Origin: Kibdelosporangium sp. MJ126-NF4
GTDB taxonomy: Bacteria > Actinomycetota > Actinomycetes > Mycobacteriales > Pseudonocardiaceae
Reading direction: 5' to 3'
Length of the DNA stretch: 64,000 bases
NCBI RefSeq assembly: GCF_000826545.1
Contig: NZ_CDME01000002.1
Location: 1,807,187 to 1,871,186 of the forward strand
Below are positions 16,558-25,638 of the stretch, in pieces (positions within the stretch are counted from its first letter, which is position 1; each line of letters begins with the position of its first letter). A model generated the notes under the pieces. It was not told where the DNA came from. It did not search any database and was given only the letters and a program-made list of their open reading frames with translations. The position numbers were made by a program, and so were the translations under genes.

Positions 16558-17202
16558 TCAGACGTGTCCGCGCAGCCGCGACCAGGCGACGACGACGTGC
16601 ACGCGGTCGGGAACGCCGAGTTTTCCGAGGATGTTGGAGACGTGCACCTTCACCGTGTAGCGGCTGATGGTGAGCCGTTTGGCGATGTCGTCGTTGGCCA
16701 GTCCCGCCGCGATCAGTTCGCAGACCTCGCGTTCACGCGGGGACAGGCCCTGGATCGCGCGCAGCAGCACCTGGTCCTCGCCGGTCGGCATGGCCGGGCG
16801 GAACGCGGTGATCATCCTGGCCGTTGCCTCCGGGGCGAGTACCGCCTGACCGGCGGCGACGACACGGATGCCGTCGCGAAGGCGTTCACTCGGCGCGTCC
16901 TTGAGCAGGAAGCCGCTGGCACCGGCCCGCAGTGCCGCGTAGACATAGCTGTCGAGGTCGTAGGTCGTGAGGATGAGCACCTTGGTGCGCCCGGAGATCC
17001 GTCGGGTCGCTTCGATCCCGTCGAGTACCGGCATCCGGATGTCCATCAGGACCACGTCCGGTGCGTGCCGGTCGACCGCCGCCACAGCTTCCTGCCCGTT
17101 GGCCGCGACACCGACGACCGACAGGTCCTCGGTGGCATCGATGATCTTGGACAGCGCTTCCCTGAGCAGTTGCTCGTCATCGCAGACGACTACGCGGAGC
17201 AC
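16558..17202 (-). CDS. LuxR-family (NarL-type) response regulator
   Basis: 214 residues: receiver domain with acidic pocket CDDE and phospho-acceptor Asp in VVLMDIRMP, the switch segment LILTTYDLD, and Lys in FLLKDAP. The C-terminal LuxR helix-turn-helix runs LSPREREVCELIAAGLANDDIAKRL. The GTG at 17202 is preceded by AGGAG and overlaps the end of the sensor kinase gene by 13 bp, so the two are co-translated. It is the last gene of the six-gene operon from 21425 and probably controls that operon. Confidence 0.92.
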   Translation of the reverse strand: MLRVVVCDDEQLLREALSKIIDATEDLSVVGVAANGQEAVAAVDRHAPDVVLMDIRMPVLDGIEATRRISGRTKVLILTTYDLDSYVYAALRAGASGFLLKDAPSERLRDGIRVVAAGQAVLAPEATARMITAFRPAMPTGEDQVLLRAIQGLSPREREVCELIAAGLANDDIAKRLTISRYTVKVHVSNILGKLGVPDRVHVVVAWSRLRGHV

Positions 17203-18308
17203 GCGGCACTCCTGGCAGGCAGGACGGCGCGGACCTCGAACCCGTCGGGGCGCGGACCGACCCGCAACGTGCCGCCGACGAGCGAGACGCGTTCGCGCAT
17301 GCCGAGCAGGCCAAGGCCGGACCCGGGATGTCCTGCTGTCACCGGCTTCCCGTTCACGACGGACACAGTCAGCTGGTCGGCGGCGAACGACAGGGACACG
17401 ACTGTCGCGACTGGTCCGGCGTGTTTGATCACGTTGGTCAGCGCCTCCTGGACGACGCGGTACGCGGCGTGTTCGACGCTGGCGCCCAGCCGACCGGTAT
17501 TTCCCTGACGCACGAGGGTGACGTCCAACGGGGTCGCCGAGATCAACGCGTCGATCTGGTCGAGCCCGGGCGGTACCACGAGCGGGTCGTGATCGGCGGC
17601 CGACGGGTTCGCACGCAGCACACCGAGCAGCCGCCGCAACTCCGCGAGGGAGTCGCGGCCGGTCCGCGCGACCCTGTCCAGCGTCTGCCTGACGTCGGAT
17701 CCGGTTTCCGCGGCCGCGGTGGCGTCGAGCACCATCGCGGTCACGGAATGGTTCAGGATGTCGTGCAGTTCCCGTGCCAGCAGGGCACGTTCCCGCTGCA
17801 CGACCTCCGCGCGTTCGGCTTCCAGCTCGCGAATCCTGCCGCGTTGCCGCGCGCCCAGCCGCCCGCTCGCCCAGAACCCCACGAACATCATCCCGACCGA
17901 GGCGATGCCGACCACGGCGAACCCGGCAGGCGAGCCGCCGCGGATGCTCACGACCATCCCGATCGCCAGCAGCGAGAGGCCGACCGTGAGCCCGATCCGC
18001 TGCTGCACCGGCTTTCCCCACGTGCCCAGCGCGAACGTCGCCGCGAGGAACCCGACGAAGATCTCCGAGCCGACCACGACCAGCGCCGTCTCCAGCGCGA
18101 TCACGACCAGCAGGACGGTCAACGGGAACCTGCGGCACCACGCCAGCGCGATCGTCTGCGCTGTCGCCACCGCCAGCAGGGTCCAGATGTGCCGCTCGGC
18201 CGGGCCGTTCAGGATGGACAGCCAGGCGGCCATCAGCGGCAGCAGTGCCAGCAGGCCGTCGCTCAGTCGCTCCAGCCGAGCGTGGTCCGCCTGCGAACCC
18301 GGGTCCAC
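17190..18308 (-). CDS. Two-component sensor histidine kinase (HisKA_3 type)
   Basis: 372 residues. Several membrane helices (about 20-160) with little extracellular sequence are followed by a coiled linker, the phospho-acceptor box ALLARELHDILNHSVTAM, and an ATPase domain (EALTNVIKHAG, GSGLGLLGMRERV). The GTG at 18308 is the best start although it overlaps the preceding gene by 46 bp; a later start cannot be excluded. It pairs with the response regulator downstream. The lack of a sensing loop suggests that it senses through its membrane part or a partner, perhaps the envelope proteins encoded upstream. Confidence 0.88.
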   Translation of the reverse strand: MDPGSQADHARLERLSDGLLALLPLMAAWLSILNGPAERHIWTLLAVATAQTIALAWCRRFPLTVLLVVIALETALVVVGSEIFVGFLAATFALGTWGKPVQQRIGLTVGLSLLAIGMVVSIRGGSPAGFAVVGIASVGMMFVGFWASGRLGARQRGRIRELEAERAEVVQRERALLARELHDILNHSVTAMVLDATAAAETGSDVRQTLDRVARTGRDSLAELRRLLGVLRANPSAADHDPLVVPPGLDQIDALISATPLDVTLVRQGNTGRLGASVEHAAYRVVQEALTNVIKHAGPVATVVSLSFAADQLTVSVVNGKPVTAGHPGSGLGLLGMRERVSLVGGTLRVGPRPDGFEVRAVLPARSAACSA

Positions 18309-18823
18309 CCCCGGCCGAGGAGCAGCAGCGCCACCGCCCACGGGATCATCCCGATCGTCCAGCTCAGCGCCATCGGCGGGCCAGGCGCCGGTCCCGCCGT
18401 GATCGGCAGCGTGGCCGTCGTCGTTCCGGACGGTCCGTACACGGTGAAGTCGAAGCGCCACCGGCCCTCCTCGGGTAGTGCCACGACGTCCAGCCCCCAC
18501 GCGTGTCGTTCCTGCGGATGCCGCTGCAGTGTCATGTCGGCCTCGCCGTCGAGACCGACGATCCCCAGAGCCCTCGGCTGCCCGGACGGCGCGATCGCCC
18601 GGACAGTACCGGTGCGTCCCTCGATCCCCCCGGCAGGCTCGAACGTGAAGTCTAGCGACCGCCCGGCTTTGACGGGCCAGTCCGTGAAAGACGCGGTCAG
18701 CGTGCTGCCGCCGAACGGAACGCGTTCGCTGTGCACGATCGTCAACGGTTGCGCCTGCGCCGACGCGGCCGGAGCCGTCACAACAAGCACGGCCACGACG
18801 CTCATCGCGAGCCGGAACCTCAT
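18263..18823 (-). CDS. Signal-peptide protein with a beta domain and C-terminal anchor helix
   Basis: 186 residues: Sec signal peptide (cleavage near ASAQA), an extracellular domain of about 120 residues with beta-sheet character (STLTASFTDWPVKAGRSLDFTFEPAGG, GRWRFDFTVYGPSGTTTATLPI), and a C-terminal helix (SWTIGMIPWAVALLLLGRGW) followed by basic residues. No family is recognised; the Ig-like pattern resembles the YtkA/CopC-type domains encoded upstream. Its start overlaps the preceding stop as ATGA. It may present a ligand to the kinase encoded next. Confidence 0.7.
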   Translation of the reverse strand: MRFRLAMSVVAVLVVTAPAASAQAQPLTIVHSERVPFGGSTLTASFTDWPVKAGRSLDFTFEPAGGIEGRTGTVRAIAPSGQPRALGIVGLDGEADMTLQRHPQERHAWGLDVVALPEEGRWRFDFTVYGPSGTTTATLPITAGPAPGPPMALSWTIGMIPWAVALLLLGRGWTRVRRRTTLGWSD

Positions 18824-19833
18824 ACCGTCACCGCCGTACGGGAGCCGAGGCGACGCATGAGCGCGGCGCACTGCCAACCGAACCTGCCAGCGAGCGCGCC
18901 AATTGCCGTGATGACCGGGATGTTCACCAGCGGATTCGAACCCGCTCCGTCGAACAGTGTCATGTACAGCGCCGCCACCAGCCCCGCTACAGCACCCAAC
19001 GCGGTCATCGTGGCGACCGGCGACAGGTCCCGGCGCCGGGCGAACCTGACGGCCGCCGCGGCGACCACCGCGACGAGCGGGAACACCAGCGGCATGGCCA
19101 GCGCGACCAGCGGTAGACCCAGCGCGTTGTCCCGGATCGGCTGACCGATCCCGTTCGCGTACAGCTCGGTGGCCAGCGGCGGGAAGAAGTACGTGGCCGC
19201 CTGGACCGCGACGAACACCAGCCCGAGAGCCAGCACCCACCACGCCGAACGGGTGATCCCGGCGACCGCGCAGAGCGTCCACGCCGAGATGGCACCACCG
19301 CCGAGCACGGGGAGGTTGATCCCGATGTCCGCGCCGTCCAACAGGATCGACGAGGCCGCCACGTTGAAGGCGGCCGCGGCCACGAGGCCCCACCTGCCGG
19401 ACGTCGTCGTGCGCAACGCGGCGAATGCCATGATCACCGCGACCGCCTGGACCTGCATGGCGAGCGACAGGCTGAGATGCGACGGGGTGCTCTCCAGGAT
19501 GTCGAAGCCGTAGATCGTGTGCCACCACAGGTCGACCGCGCCGTACACCAGGTGCCCGGCCGCGCCGAGCCCGCCGACCAGGAACGGCAACGGCGTCCGC
19601 AGGCCCAGCACCCGCAAGGCCGGACCGGTGTCCTGTTGGCTTCTCAGCACGACGACGAGACTGGTCAGGCCGATCAGCGCGGTCCCGAAGTAGAACATCA
19701 GGTGCGGCGCGGTGAAGAATGTGTCCGGGCCGACGTCGACGTGCCATTGCCCGTCCCACGCGACACCGAGCCACAGCGAGCAGAATCCGCCGAGCAACAG
19801 CCAGGCACCGACCACTTGTCGCCGAGGTACCAT
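18820..19833 (-). CDS. Polytopic membrane protein of unknown function
   Basis: 337 residues with about nine hydrophobic helices. Histidines lie in or near membrane segments (VAWDGQWHVDVGPDTFFTAPHLMFYFG, HLVYGAVDLWWHTIYGFDILESTPSHLSL). Charged and aromatic residues clustered with His suggest metal or heme handling, but no family is recognised. The ATG at 19833 is preferred over TTG at 19839 because TAGGAG lies six bases upstream. It overlaps the next gene as ATGA. It belongs to the 21425-16558 operon. Confidence 0.7.
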   Translation of the reverse strand: MVPRRQVVGAWLLLGGFCSLWLGVAWDGQWHVDVGPDTFFTAPHLMFYFGTALIGLTSLVVVLRSQQDTGPALRVLGLRTPLPFLVGGLGAAGHLVYGAVDLWWHTIYGFDILESTPSHLSLSLAMQVQAVAVIMAFAALRTTTSGRWGLVAAAAFNVAASSILLDGADIGINLPVLGGGAISAWTLCAVAGITRSAWWVLALGLVFVAVQAATYFFPPLATELYANGIGQPIRDNALGLPLVALAMPLVFPLVAVVAAAAVRFARRRDLSPVATMTALGAVAGLVAALYMTLFDGAGSNPLVNIPVITAIGALAGRFGWQCAALMRRLGSRTAVTV

Positions 19834-19842
19834 CGTCAACTC

Positions 19843-20202
19843 CTATCTCACAGTGATGTCGAACGTCACGACCTGGCTGCCCACGCGAACCCCCAGCTCC
19901 CATGGGCCTGCCATCGTGAACAGCTCGCCCTCGGCCTGGAACAGGCCGGGTTTTTCCGGTCTCGCCACGATTTCCCCGGTCATGTGACCCATCTGTGGCA
20001 TCGTGGCGAACAGCGACACCGCCGTCGTGTCGGCGGGCACTTCCACCTGCGCGGCAACGGTTCCCGTGGCCGCCTTGTCGAGCCGCACGGTGACGCCCGA
20101 ACGGCTGAGGTCCACGGCCGACGCGCCCGTCAGGGTCGTGAGCAGCAGAGCCACCACCGCGACCAGACCGACGGCGACCACCAGCAGAATCGGGCGCCTC
20201 AT
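19843..20202 (-). CDS. YtkA/FixH-like anchored envelope protein
   Basis: 119 residues: one N-terminal membrane helix (ILLVVAVGLVAVVALLLTTL), then an Ig-like domain with the motif MPQMGHMTGEIVARPEKPGLFQAEGELFTMAGPWELGVRV, typical of the YtkA/FixH family. The Met- and His-containing loop is of the kind that binds copper in related proteins. Its start overlaps the preceding stop as ATGA. It probably acts at the outer face of the membrane with the two neighbours. Confidence 0.75.
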   Translation of the reverse strand: MRRPILLVVAVGLVAVVALLLTTLTGASAVDLSRSGVTVRLDKAATGTVAAQVEVPADTTAVSLFATMPQMGHMTGEIVARPEKPGLFQAEGELFTMAGPWELGVRVGSQVVTFDITVR

Positions 20203-21425
20203 CCGACGACCTCCACCACGTGCGGGACCGTCACGATCCGGAAGTCCGTGGCGTACTGCACCCACGCGAAGTACCGACCTGGTCTGGGAAAGCTTGTGGT
20301 GAAGCGCAGCACCGGCCCGTGCTCGGCCACCGTGCCGTCCGATGTGGACGTCATGGATCCCTCGTGCACGTGCCCGAGGTAGCCGCCGGACTCGTCGCGG
20401 GTGATCAGGTGACCGGCCATGCCCAGCCAGGACTGCAGCCCCGCGGTGCCGGTGTCGAGTTCGATCGTGACCGGGCGGCCTGCCGGGAACGTCCATGACG
20501 CGGTCGCCGACGGCACGGCTTGGACGGGGCCGGTAACTTCGAACGTTCCGGAGACCAGCTGACCGCCCGCGGCCACCCGTTCGAGTTCGAGGTACGCCAG
20601 ATACCGGCCGGGCCGCTCGACGGTCAGCCTCGCTTCCATCCGGCCCGAACTGGTCCTCAGTGGATGGATGTGCCGGAAGAACTCGCCGTCCTGGCTTGTG
20701 ATCACGAGGTGCGCGATGGCGTCGTGGTGCACCGCGAGATCGTTCACCGGCAGGCCCGTGGAACCGTCGGACAGGTCGAACCGAACCGAGAACGGCTCCC
20801 CCACGCCCGGCCGTTGCGGAGACACTGTCAGGAATGCCTGCGCGTTGGGACGGCCCGGATCAGGTGTCTCCCGATCGAACCGGGGTGACACCACGGCGAC
20901 AGTGGCCGCGATGACCATCGCGATCACACCAATGCTGCCCAGCGCCACGGCGATTGACCGCCGGGACATGGCTCCCGCGACGATCGCGGCCGCGAGCATC
21001 AGTCCGGTGGCGCCGAAACCGCCGTACACCACGATTTCCCATGTCGCCGGTCCGGGAACACTGACGCGGAACGGCAGGACGGAGAACTCGGCCGAGGTCT
21101 TGAGGAACAGCTCGTGCGGACCCGTGTCCCGGACGTGCAACACCGCTGGATAGGTACCGGGGCGGTCGCGCTGAAGCCGGACCGGCACGGCACCGCCGTC
21201 CACGGCGAGGTCGATCGTCAGGTCACGGACCGGCTGGTAGGCGACGAGATCGACGTACAGCGGACCGGGCACCTCGGGCGTACGCCTGATCACGACCGTC
21301 AGCTCGGCGCCGTCGATCGTCTGCGCCACATGAAGGTCCGCGTCGGCACTCACCACATGTGCCGACGCGGGCGCCGCGCACACCACCAGCACTACCGAAA
21401 CGCCCAACACCACACGAATGAACAC
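20199..21425 (-). CDS. Envelope protein with CopC/YtkA-like domains, first gene of operon
   Basis: 408 residues from GTG: signal peptide ending near PASAHVVSADADLHV, an Ig-like extracellular domain, two membrane helices (about 130-185), then a large extracellular region with repeated beta motifs and His-rich patches (HHDAIAHLVITSQDG, HIHPLRTSSG, GHVHEGSM). Mature proteins beginning with His after the signal peptide are typical of CopC-like copper proteins. I infer a copper or other metal role; the sequence does not prove it. Downstream genes are coupled by ATGA overlaps. Start choice rests on the signal peptide; no strong ribosome site is seen. Confidence 0.65.
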   Translation of the reverse strand: MFIRVVLGVSVVLVVCAAPASAHVVSADADLHVAQTIDGAELTVVIRRTPEVPGPLYVDLVAYQPVRDLTIDLAVDGGAVPVRLQRDRPGTYPAVLHVRDTGPHELFLKTSAEFSVLPFRVSVPGPATWEIVVYGGFGATGLMLAAAIVAGAMSRRSIAVALGSIGVIAMVIAATVAVVSPRFDRETPDPGRPNAQAFLTVSPQRPGVGEPFSVRFDLSDGSTGLPVNDLAVHHDAIAHLVITSQDGEFFRHIHPLRTSSGRMEARLTVERPGRYLAYLELERVAAGGQLVSGTFEVTGPVQAVPSATASWTFPAGRPVTIELDTGTAGLQSWLGMAGHLITRDESGGYLGHVHEGSMTSTSDGTVAEHGPVLRFTTSFPRPGRYFAWVQYATDFRIVTVPHVVEVVG

Positions 21426-21496
21426 GTCACCGAGACTAGGAACGCGGCACCGTGGGCACATACGTCCCGAGAAGCGACGTCACTAGTGCCCGGGAA

Positions 21497-23725
21497 CTAC
21501 TCCTGCAGCGCGGCCGCGGTGGCGGTGCCGGTGATGTCCGAGACGGGGCCCTGGTACAGGATCTGTCCGCCGTGCCTGCCCGGTCCCGGCCCGAGGTCGA
21601 TCAGCCAGTCGGCCTGCCGGACGACGTCGGGGTTGTGCTCGATGACGACGACCGTGTGGCCGCGTTCGACCAGGTCATCAAGCACGCCGAGCAGGGTGTC
21701 GATGTCACTCAGGTGCAGCCCGGTCGTGGGCTCGTCAAGGACGTAGAGCGAGGGGCTGGTGGCGTCGCGCAACTCCTTGGCGATCTTGACGCGCTGACAC
21801 TCGCCGCCCGACAAGGTCGTCAGCGGCTGGCCGAGTCGCAGGTAGCCGAGGCCGACGTCGTCGAGGTGCCGCAACGCCTTGCTGATCGCCCTGTCCGGCA
21901 GCCGGTCGATGGCCTCGGCGATGGTCAGGTCGTCGACGTCGGCGATGGACAGCCCGTCGACCTTGTGCCGCAACACCTCCGCGGTGAAGCGCCGACCGTG
22001 GCAGGTCTCGCAGACGGTCTCGTGGCCGTCCATGAACGCGAGGTCGGTGTAGATGACGCCGAGTCCGTCGCAGTCCGGGCAGCCGCCGTCGGAGTTGGCG
22101 CTGAACAGGCTGGCCGGGACGTTGTTGCGACGCGCGAACAGCTTGCGGATGGGCGTGGCGATGCCGGTGTAGGTGACCGGTGTCGAGCGACGGTTGGTGC
22201 TGACCGGTTTCTGGTCGATCACGATCGCGTCGTGCTGGACGACGAGTTCGGCCGCCAGGCTCGACTTCCCCGAGCCCGCGACGCCCGTGAGCACGGTCAG
22301 CACGCCTGCCGGGATGTCAACAGTCACGTCCTTGAGGTTGTTGCGTGTGGCGCCTTCGACCGTGATGCTGCCGGTTGCCGTCCGCGGACTGTCCTTGATG
22401 GACCGATCCAGTGCCAGTGCGGCGGCGGTGGGTGTGTCGGCCGCGCGGAGTTCGGCGAAAGTGCCCTGGAACACGAGTGTGCCGCCGTGATCGCCCGCGC
22501 GCGGCCCGACTTCGACGATCTGGTCGGCGATGGCCATCACCGCCGGGTCGTGCTCGACGACCAGCACACTGTTGCCCTTGTCCCGCAACTGTTCGAGCAG
22601 GGTCGTCATCGAGGCGACGTCGTGTGGGTGCAGGCCGACGGTCGGTTCGTCGAAGACGTACAGCATCTCGATCAGGCTGCTGCCCAGGTGTTTGACGGTC
22701 TTGATCCGCTGTGACTCGCCGCCGGACAAGGTCGTGGTGCCGCGGCCGAGGTGCAGGTAGCCGAGCCCGATCGTGACCATGGCGTCCAGCCGGTCCTTCA
22801 GCGCGGCCACGACCGGCGCCACCTGCGCGTCGGTCACGCCCGTCACCAGGTCGGCGAGTTCGCTGATCTCCATCCGCGCCATCTCGCCGATGGTGTGGCC
22901 GAGCACGGTGGCGGTCCGGCCCGCTTTGTCGAGCCGGTCGCCGTGGCAGTCGGGGCACACCTCGGACCGGGTGAACCGCGCGATCACGTCCTTCTTGCGG
23001 TCCGACAGGTTGTCCGAGGTGTGCAGGTAGATCCGCTCGAACCGTTCGACAATGCCCTCGTAGTCCTTCGGGGCCCTGGCGCCCAGCCGCGCCGCGTGCT
23101 CGCCGCCGTAGAGCAGTGCGTCCCGCTCGGCCTGGGTCCAGTCACGCAGTGGCGTGTCCGCGTCGAACGTGCCGATGTCGGCGTACTGGGCGTACCAGTA
23201 GCCGCCGTTTCCCGCCCCCGGCAACAGGATCGCCCCGTCCTTGAGCGACTTGTCCGGGTCGACGAACTTCTCCACCGCGCTGGCCACGACCTCGCCGAGC
23301 CCGGAGCACGTGCCGCACATCCCCGTCGGGTCGTTGAACGAGAACCGGTTCGACTCCCCCACGTGCGGCGTGCTCACGCGGGAGAACAGCAGCCGCAGGT
23401 ACGTCCACGCGTCGGTGATCGTGCCGACGGTCGAGCGGGCGTTGCCGCCGATGCGCCGCTGGTCGATCACCACGACCGGCGACAGGCCGTCGATCTCGCC
23501 GACGTCCGGGCGCGCCCACTTCGGCAGCCGGTTGCGGGTGAACGGCGGGAAGGTCTCGGTGAGCTGGAACCCGGCCTCGGCCGCGATGGTGTCGAACACC
23601 AGTGACGACTTGCCCGAGCCCGACAAGCCGACGAACACCACCAGCCGACCACGCGGGACGTCGATGTCGACGCACTTCAGGTTGTTGGTCCGGGCACCCC
23701 GGATCCGGATGTTCCGTTCAGCCAT
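21497..23725 (-). CDS. Short UvrA-like ABC ATPase (excinuclease-like, drug-resistance type)
   Basis: 742 residues against about 950 for canonical UvrA. Both ATPase halves are present: Walker A GLSGSGKSS and GVAGSGKSS, signatures LSGGESQR and LSGGECQR, and Walker B-type VFDEPT and VLDEPT. Zinc-finger pairs (CGTCSGLG/CPDCHGD and CPDCDGLG/CETCHGR) are kept. This short class in actinomycetes includes self-resistance proteins such as DrrC that act on drug-bound DNA. It is transcribed divergently from the WYL regulator. Either a resistance or an accessory repair role is possible; it is not the housekeeping UvrA. Confidence 0.85.
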   Translation of the reverse strand: MAERNIRIRGARTNNLKCVDIDVPRGRLVVFVGLSGSGKSSLVFDTIAAEAGFQLTETFPPFTRNRLPKWARPDVGEIDGLSPVVVIDQRRIGGNARSTVGTITDAWTYLRLLFSRVSTPHVGESNRFSFNDPTGMCGTCSGLGEVVASAVEKFVDPDKSLKDGAILLPGAGNGGYWYAQYADIGTFDADTPLRDWTQAERDALLYGGEHAARLGARAPKDYEGIVERFERIYLHTSDNLSDRKKDVIARFTRSEVCPDCHGDRLDKAGRTATVLGHTIGEMARMEISELADLVTGVTDAQVAPVVAALKDRLDAMVTIGLGYLHLGRGTTTLSGGESQRIKTVKHLGSSLIEMLYVFDEPTVGLHPHDVASMTTLLEQLRDKGNSVLVVEHDPAVMAIADQIVEVGPRAGDHGGTLVFQGTFAELRAADTPTAAALALDRSIKDSPRTATGSITVEGATRNNLKDVTVDIPAGVLTVLTGVAGSGKSSLAAELVVQHDAIVIDQKPVSTNRRSTPVTYTGIATPIRKLFARRNNVPASLFSANSDGGCPDCDGLGVIYTDLAFMDGHETVCETCHGRRFTAEVLRHKVDGLSIADVDDLTIAEAIDRLPDRAISKALRHLDDVGLGYLRLGQPLTTLSGGECQRVKIAKELRDATSPSLYVLDEPTTGLHLSDIDTLLGVLDDLVERGHTVVVIEHNPDVVRQADWLIDLGPGPGRHGGQILYQGPVSDITGTATAAALQE

Positions 23726-23787
23726 GACTACGACCGTACGAGTAGATGTGGCCGGAAACTGTCCGCGATTAAGGGCAGACTGGACGT

Positions 23788-24750
23788 ATGGCCGACGTGA
23801 TGCGACGAGTCCTCGCGCTGCTGGCGGCGCTGCAGACGGGCAAGCCGTTCAGCGGTGAGGAACTGGCGACCCGGCTGGACGTCACCCCGCGCACGCTGCG
23901 GCGGGACGTCGACCGGCTGCGCGGCTACGGCTACCCGGTCGAGACCCAGCCGGGGCCGGGCGGGTACTACCGGCTGGCCGCCGGACGGGCCATGCCCCCG
24001 CTGCTGCTCGACGACGACGAGGCCATCGCCACCCTCCTCGGCCTGGCCACCCTGGCCGCCACCGGGAGCGCCAGCGAGGGCAGCGTCGACGACGCCGCGA
24101 CCCGCGCGTACGGCAAGGTCGACCAGTTCCTGCCCAAGCGCCTGCGTCCCCGTGCGGTGGCGCTGCGGGCCAGCCTGGAGACAACGCAGATGCCCGCCCC
24201 GAGCACCAGTGCCGAGACGATGAGCACGCTCGCCGACGCGATCCACCACCGGCACCTGGTGACGTTCGACTATGTCGGCGCGAGTGGTGCCCCGACCGAG
24301 CGCCGGGTCGAGCCGCACCGCCAGATCCACCTGCACCTGCGCTGGTACCTGCTGGCGTGGGACGTCGGCAGGCAGGACTGGCGGGTCTTCCGCAGCGACC
24401 GGATCGCCGACCTGCGACAGCTGAGCCAGACGTTCGAAGCCCGGCCCCTGCCCGCCGACACAGGCATCGACTACCTCCGTCAGGGGCTGGCCAAGGACAA
24501 GCAGCGGGTCGTGGTGACCGTCGACGCCCCGGCGACCGCGGTGGCCGACGCCTTCAAGTACCAGGACGTCGAGCTCACCGCCGTCAGCGAAACCAGCACA
24601 CGTGCCGTCCTGATGCTCGACACCTGGCAGTGGCTACTGCAGAGCCTGGCGTTCCTGGACGCCGACTTCACCGTCCACGAGCCCGACGAGTTCCGCACGA
24701 TGTGCCGCCGGTTCGGTTCCCGTCTCGCGCGGGCGTCAGCCGCTCAATGA
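23788..24750 (+). CDS. WYL-domain transcriptional regulator
   Basis: 320 residues: N-terminal DeoR-like winged helix (LLAALQTGKPFSGEELATRLDVTPRTLRRDVDRL), a WYL domain (about 140-225; RRVEPHRQIHLHLRWYLLAWD) and a WCX-type C-terminal extension. WYL proteins sense nucleic acid or small ligands and often control DNA-damage or stress genes. It is divergent from the UvrA-like gene 62 bp away, so regulation of that gene is the simplest guess. Its 3' end overlaps the convergent LLM gene by 15 bp. Confidence 0.88.
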   Translation: MADVMRRVLALLAALQTGKPFSGEELATRLDVTPRTLRRDVDRLRGYGYPVETQPGPGGYYRLAAGRAMPPLLLDDDEAIATLLGLATLAATGSASEGSVDDAATRAYGKVDQFLPKRLRPRAVALRASLETTQMPAPSTSAETMSTLADAIHHRHLVTFDYVGASGAPTERRVEPHRQIHLHLRWYLLAWDVGRQDWRVFRSDRIADLRQLSQTFEARPLPADTGIDYLRQGLAKDKQRVVVTVDAPATAVADAFKYQDVELTAVSETSTRAVLMLDTWQWLLQSLAFLDADFTVHEPDEFRTMCRRFGSRLARASAAQ

Positions 24751-25605
24751 GGCCAGCGATTCGGCCTGGGCGAACCGGTCCTCGGTGAACGGCATCCCGA
24801 TGACTCTGCTGACGCCGATGTCGGCCAGTTCCGCGATGGTCTCCGCTGCCTGTGCCCGCCCACCGACGAGCAGCCAGTTCCGGGCCTCGGCCTCGGAAAT
24901 GCCGTAGCCGGTCAGCGCCGTGACCCGTGCGTCGATCACGGACGCGGGCACGTCGCCCAGCGCCATACTGATGTTGACGGTCACCTCCGGCACCGGGCGG
25001 CCGTACTCCGCCGCCAGTTCGCCCAGTCGCTTGACGCCGTCCACGATTTCCCGTGGCGAGGAGGCGATCGGGAACCAGGCATCGCCGAACCGGGCCACTC
25101 GGCGCAGCACCTTCAGGCCACCCGCGATCACCACCGGTGGCATGACCGCCCCCGGCGACAACGTCACTTCCCCACCTGCGACCACCGTTGGTTCGCCCAA
25201 CACCAAGCCGGGCAACGCTTTCAGCGCGTCGTCAGTCCGCTTGCCGCGCTCGGCGAACGGAACCCCGACTGCTCGCCACGCCGCGTCCCCGTGGGGCTCG
25301 CCACCGGTGCCGACGCCGAGCAGAACGCGGTCACCGGACAGGTGCTGCAGGCTGGCGATCTGTTTGGCCGCCCACGCCACCGGGCGCAGCGCGAGGACCA
25401 TGATCCCGAAGCCCAGCCTGATCCGTTGGGTGACGGCCGCGGCGTGGGCGAGCACGAGCGTGCTGTCCAGGAACGCCCGGCCCTTCGGGATGAGGTGGTC
25501 ACCGACCCAGACCGATTCCAGCCCGGACTGCTCCGCGTGCCGCGCGTGCTCGGCCGCGTCCAGGGTGGCGGCCCCGAACGCGGGTAGGTAGATACCCAGT
25601 TTCAT
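24736..25605 (-). CDS. LLM-class F420/flavin-dependent oxidoreductase
   Basis: 289 residues of luciferase-like TIM barrel. It begins MKLGIYLPAFG and contains the family motifs SVWVGDHL, RIRLGFGIMVLALR and GVGTGGEP. Actinobacterial members of this length usually take hydride from reduced F420, but FMN use cannot be excluded. The ATG at 25605 matches the usual N-terminus. It lies 33 bp after a DHFR-like gene on the same strand. The substrate is unknown. Confidence 0.85.
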   Translation of the reverse strand: MKLGIYLPAFGAATLDAAEHARHAEQSGLESVWVGDHLIPKGRAFLDSTLVLAHAAAVTQRIRLGFGIMVLALRPVAWAAKQIASLQHLSGDRVLLGVGTGGEPHGDAAWRAVGVPFAERGKRTDDALKALPGLVLGEPTVVAGGEVTLSPGAVMPPVVIAGGLKVLRRVARFGDAWFPIASSPREIVDGVKRLGELAAEYGRPVPEVTVNISMALGDVPASVIDARVTALTGYGISEAEARNWLLVGGRAQAAETIAELADIGVSRVIGMPFTEDRFAQAESLASLSG

Positions 25606-25638
25606 GACGCCAGGCTGCAACCTGAAGCGCGCTTGGGG

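Noticed and set aside
21426..21496. GGGCAC/GTGCCC pair before the envelope operon as an operator
   Set aside because: Six-base arms about 26 bases apart are expected often by chance at this GC content.
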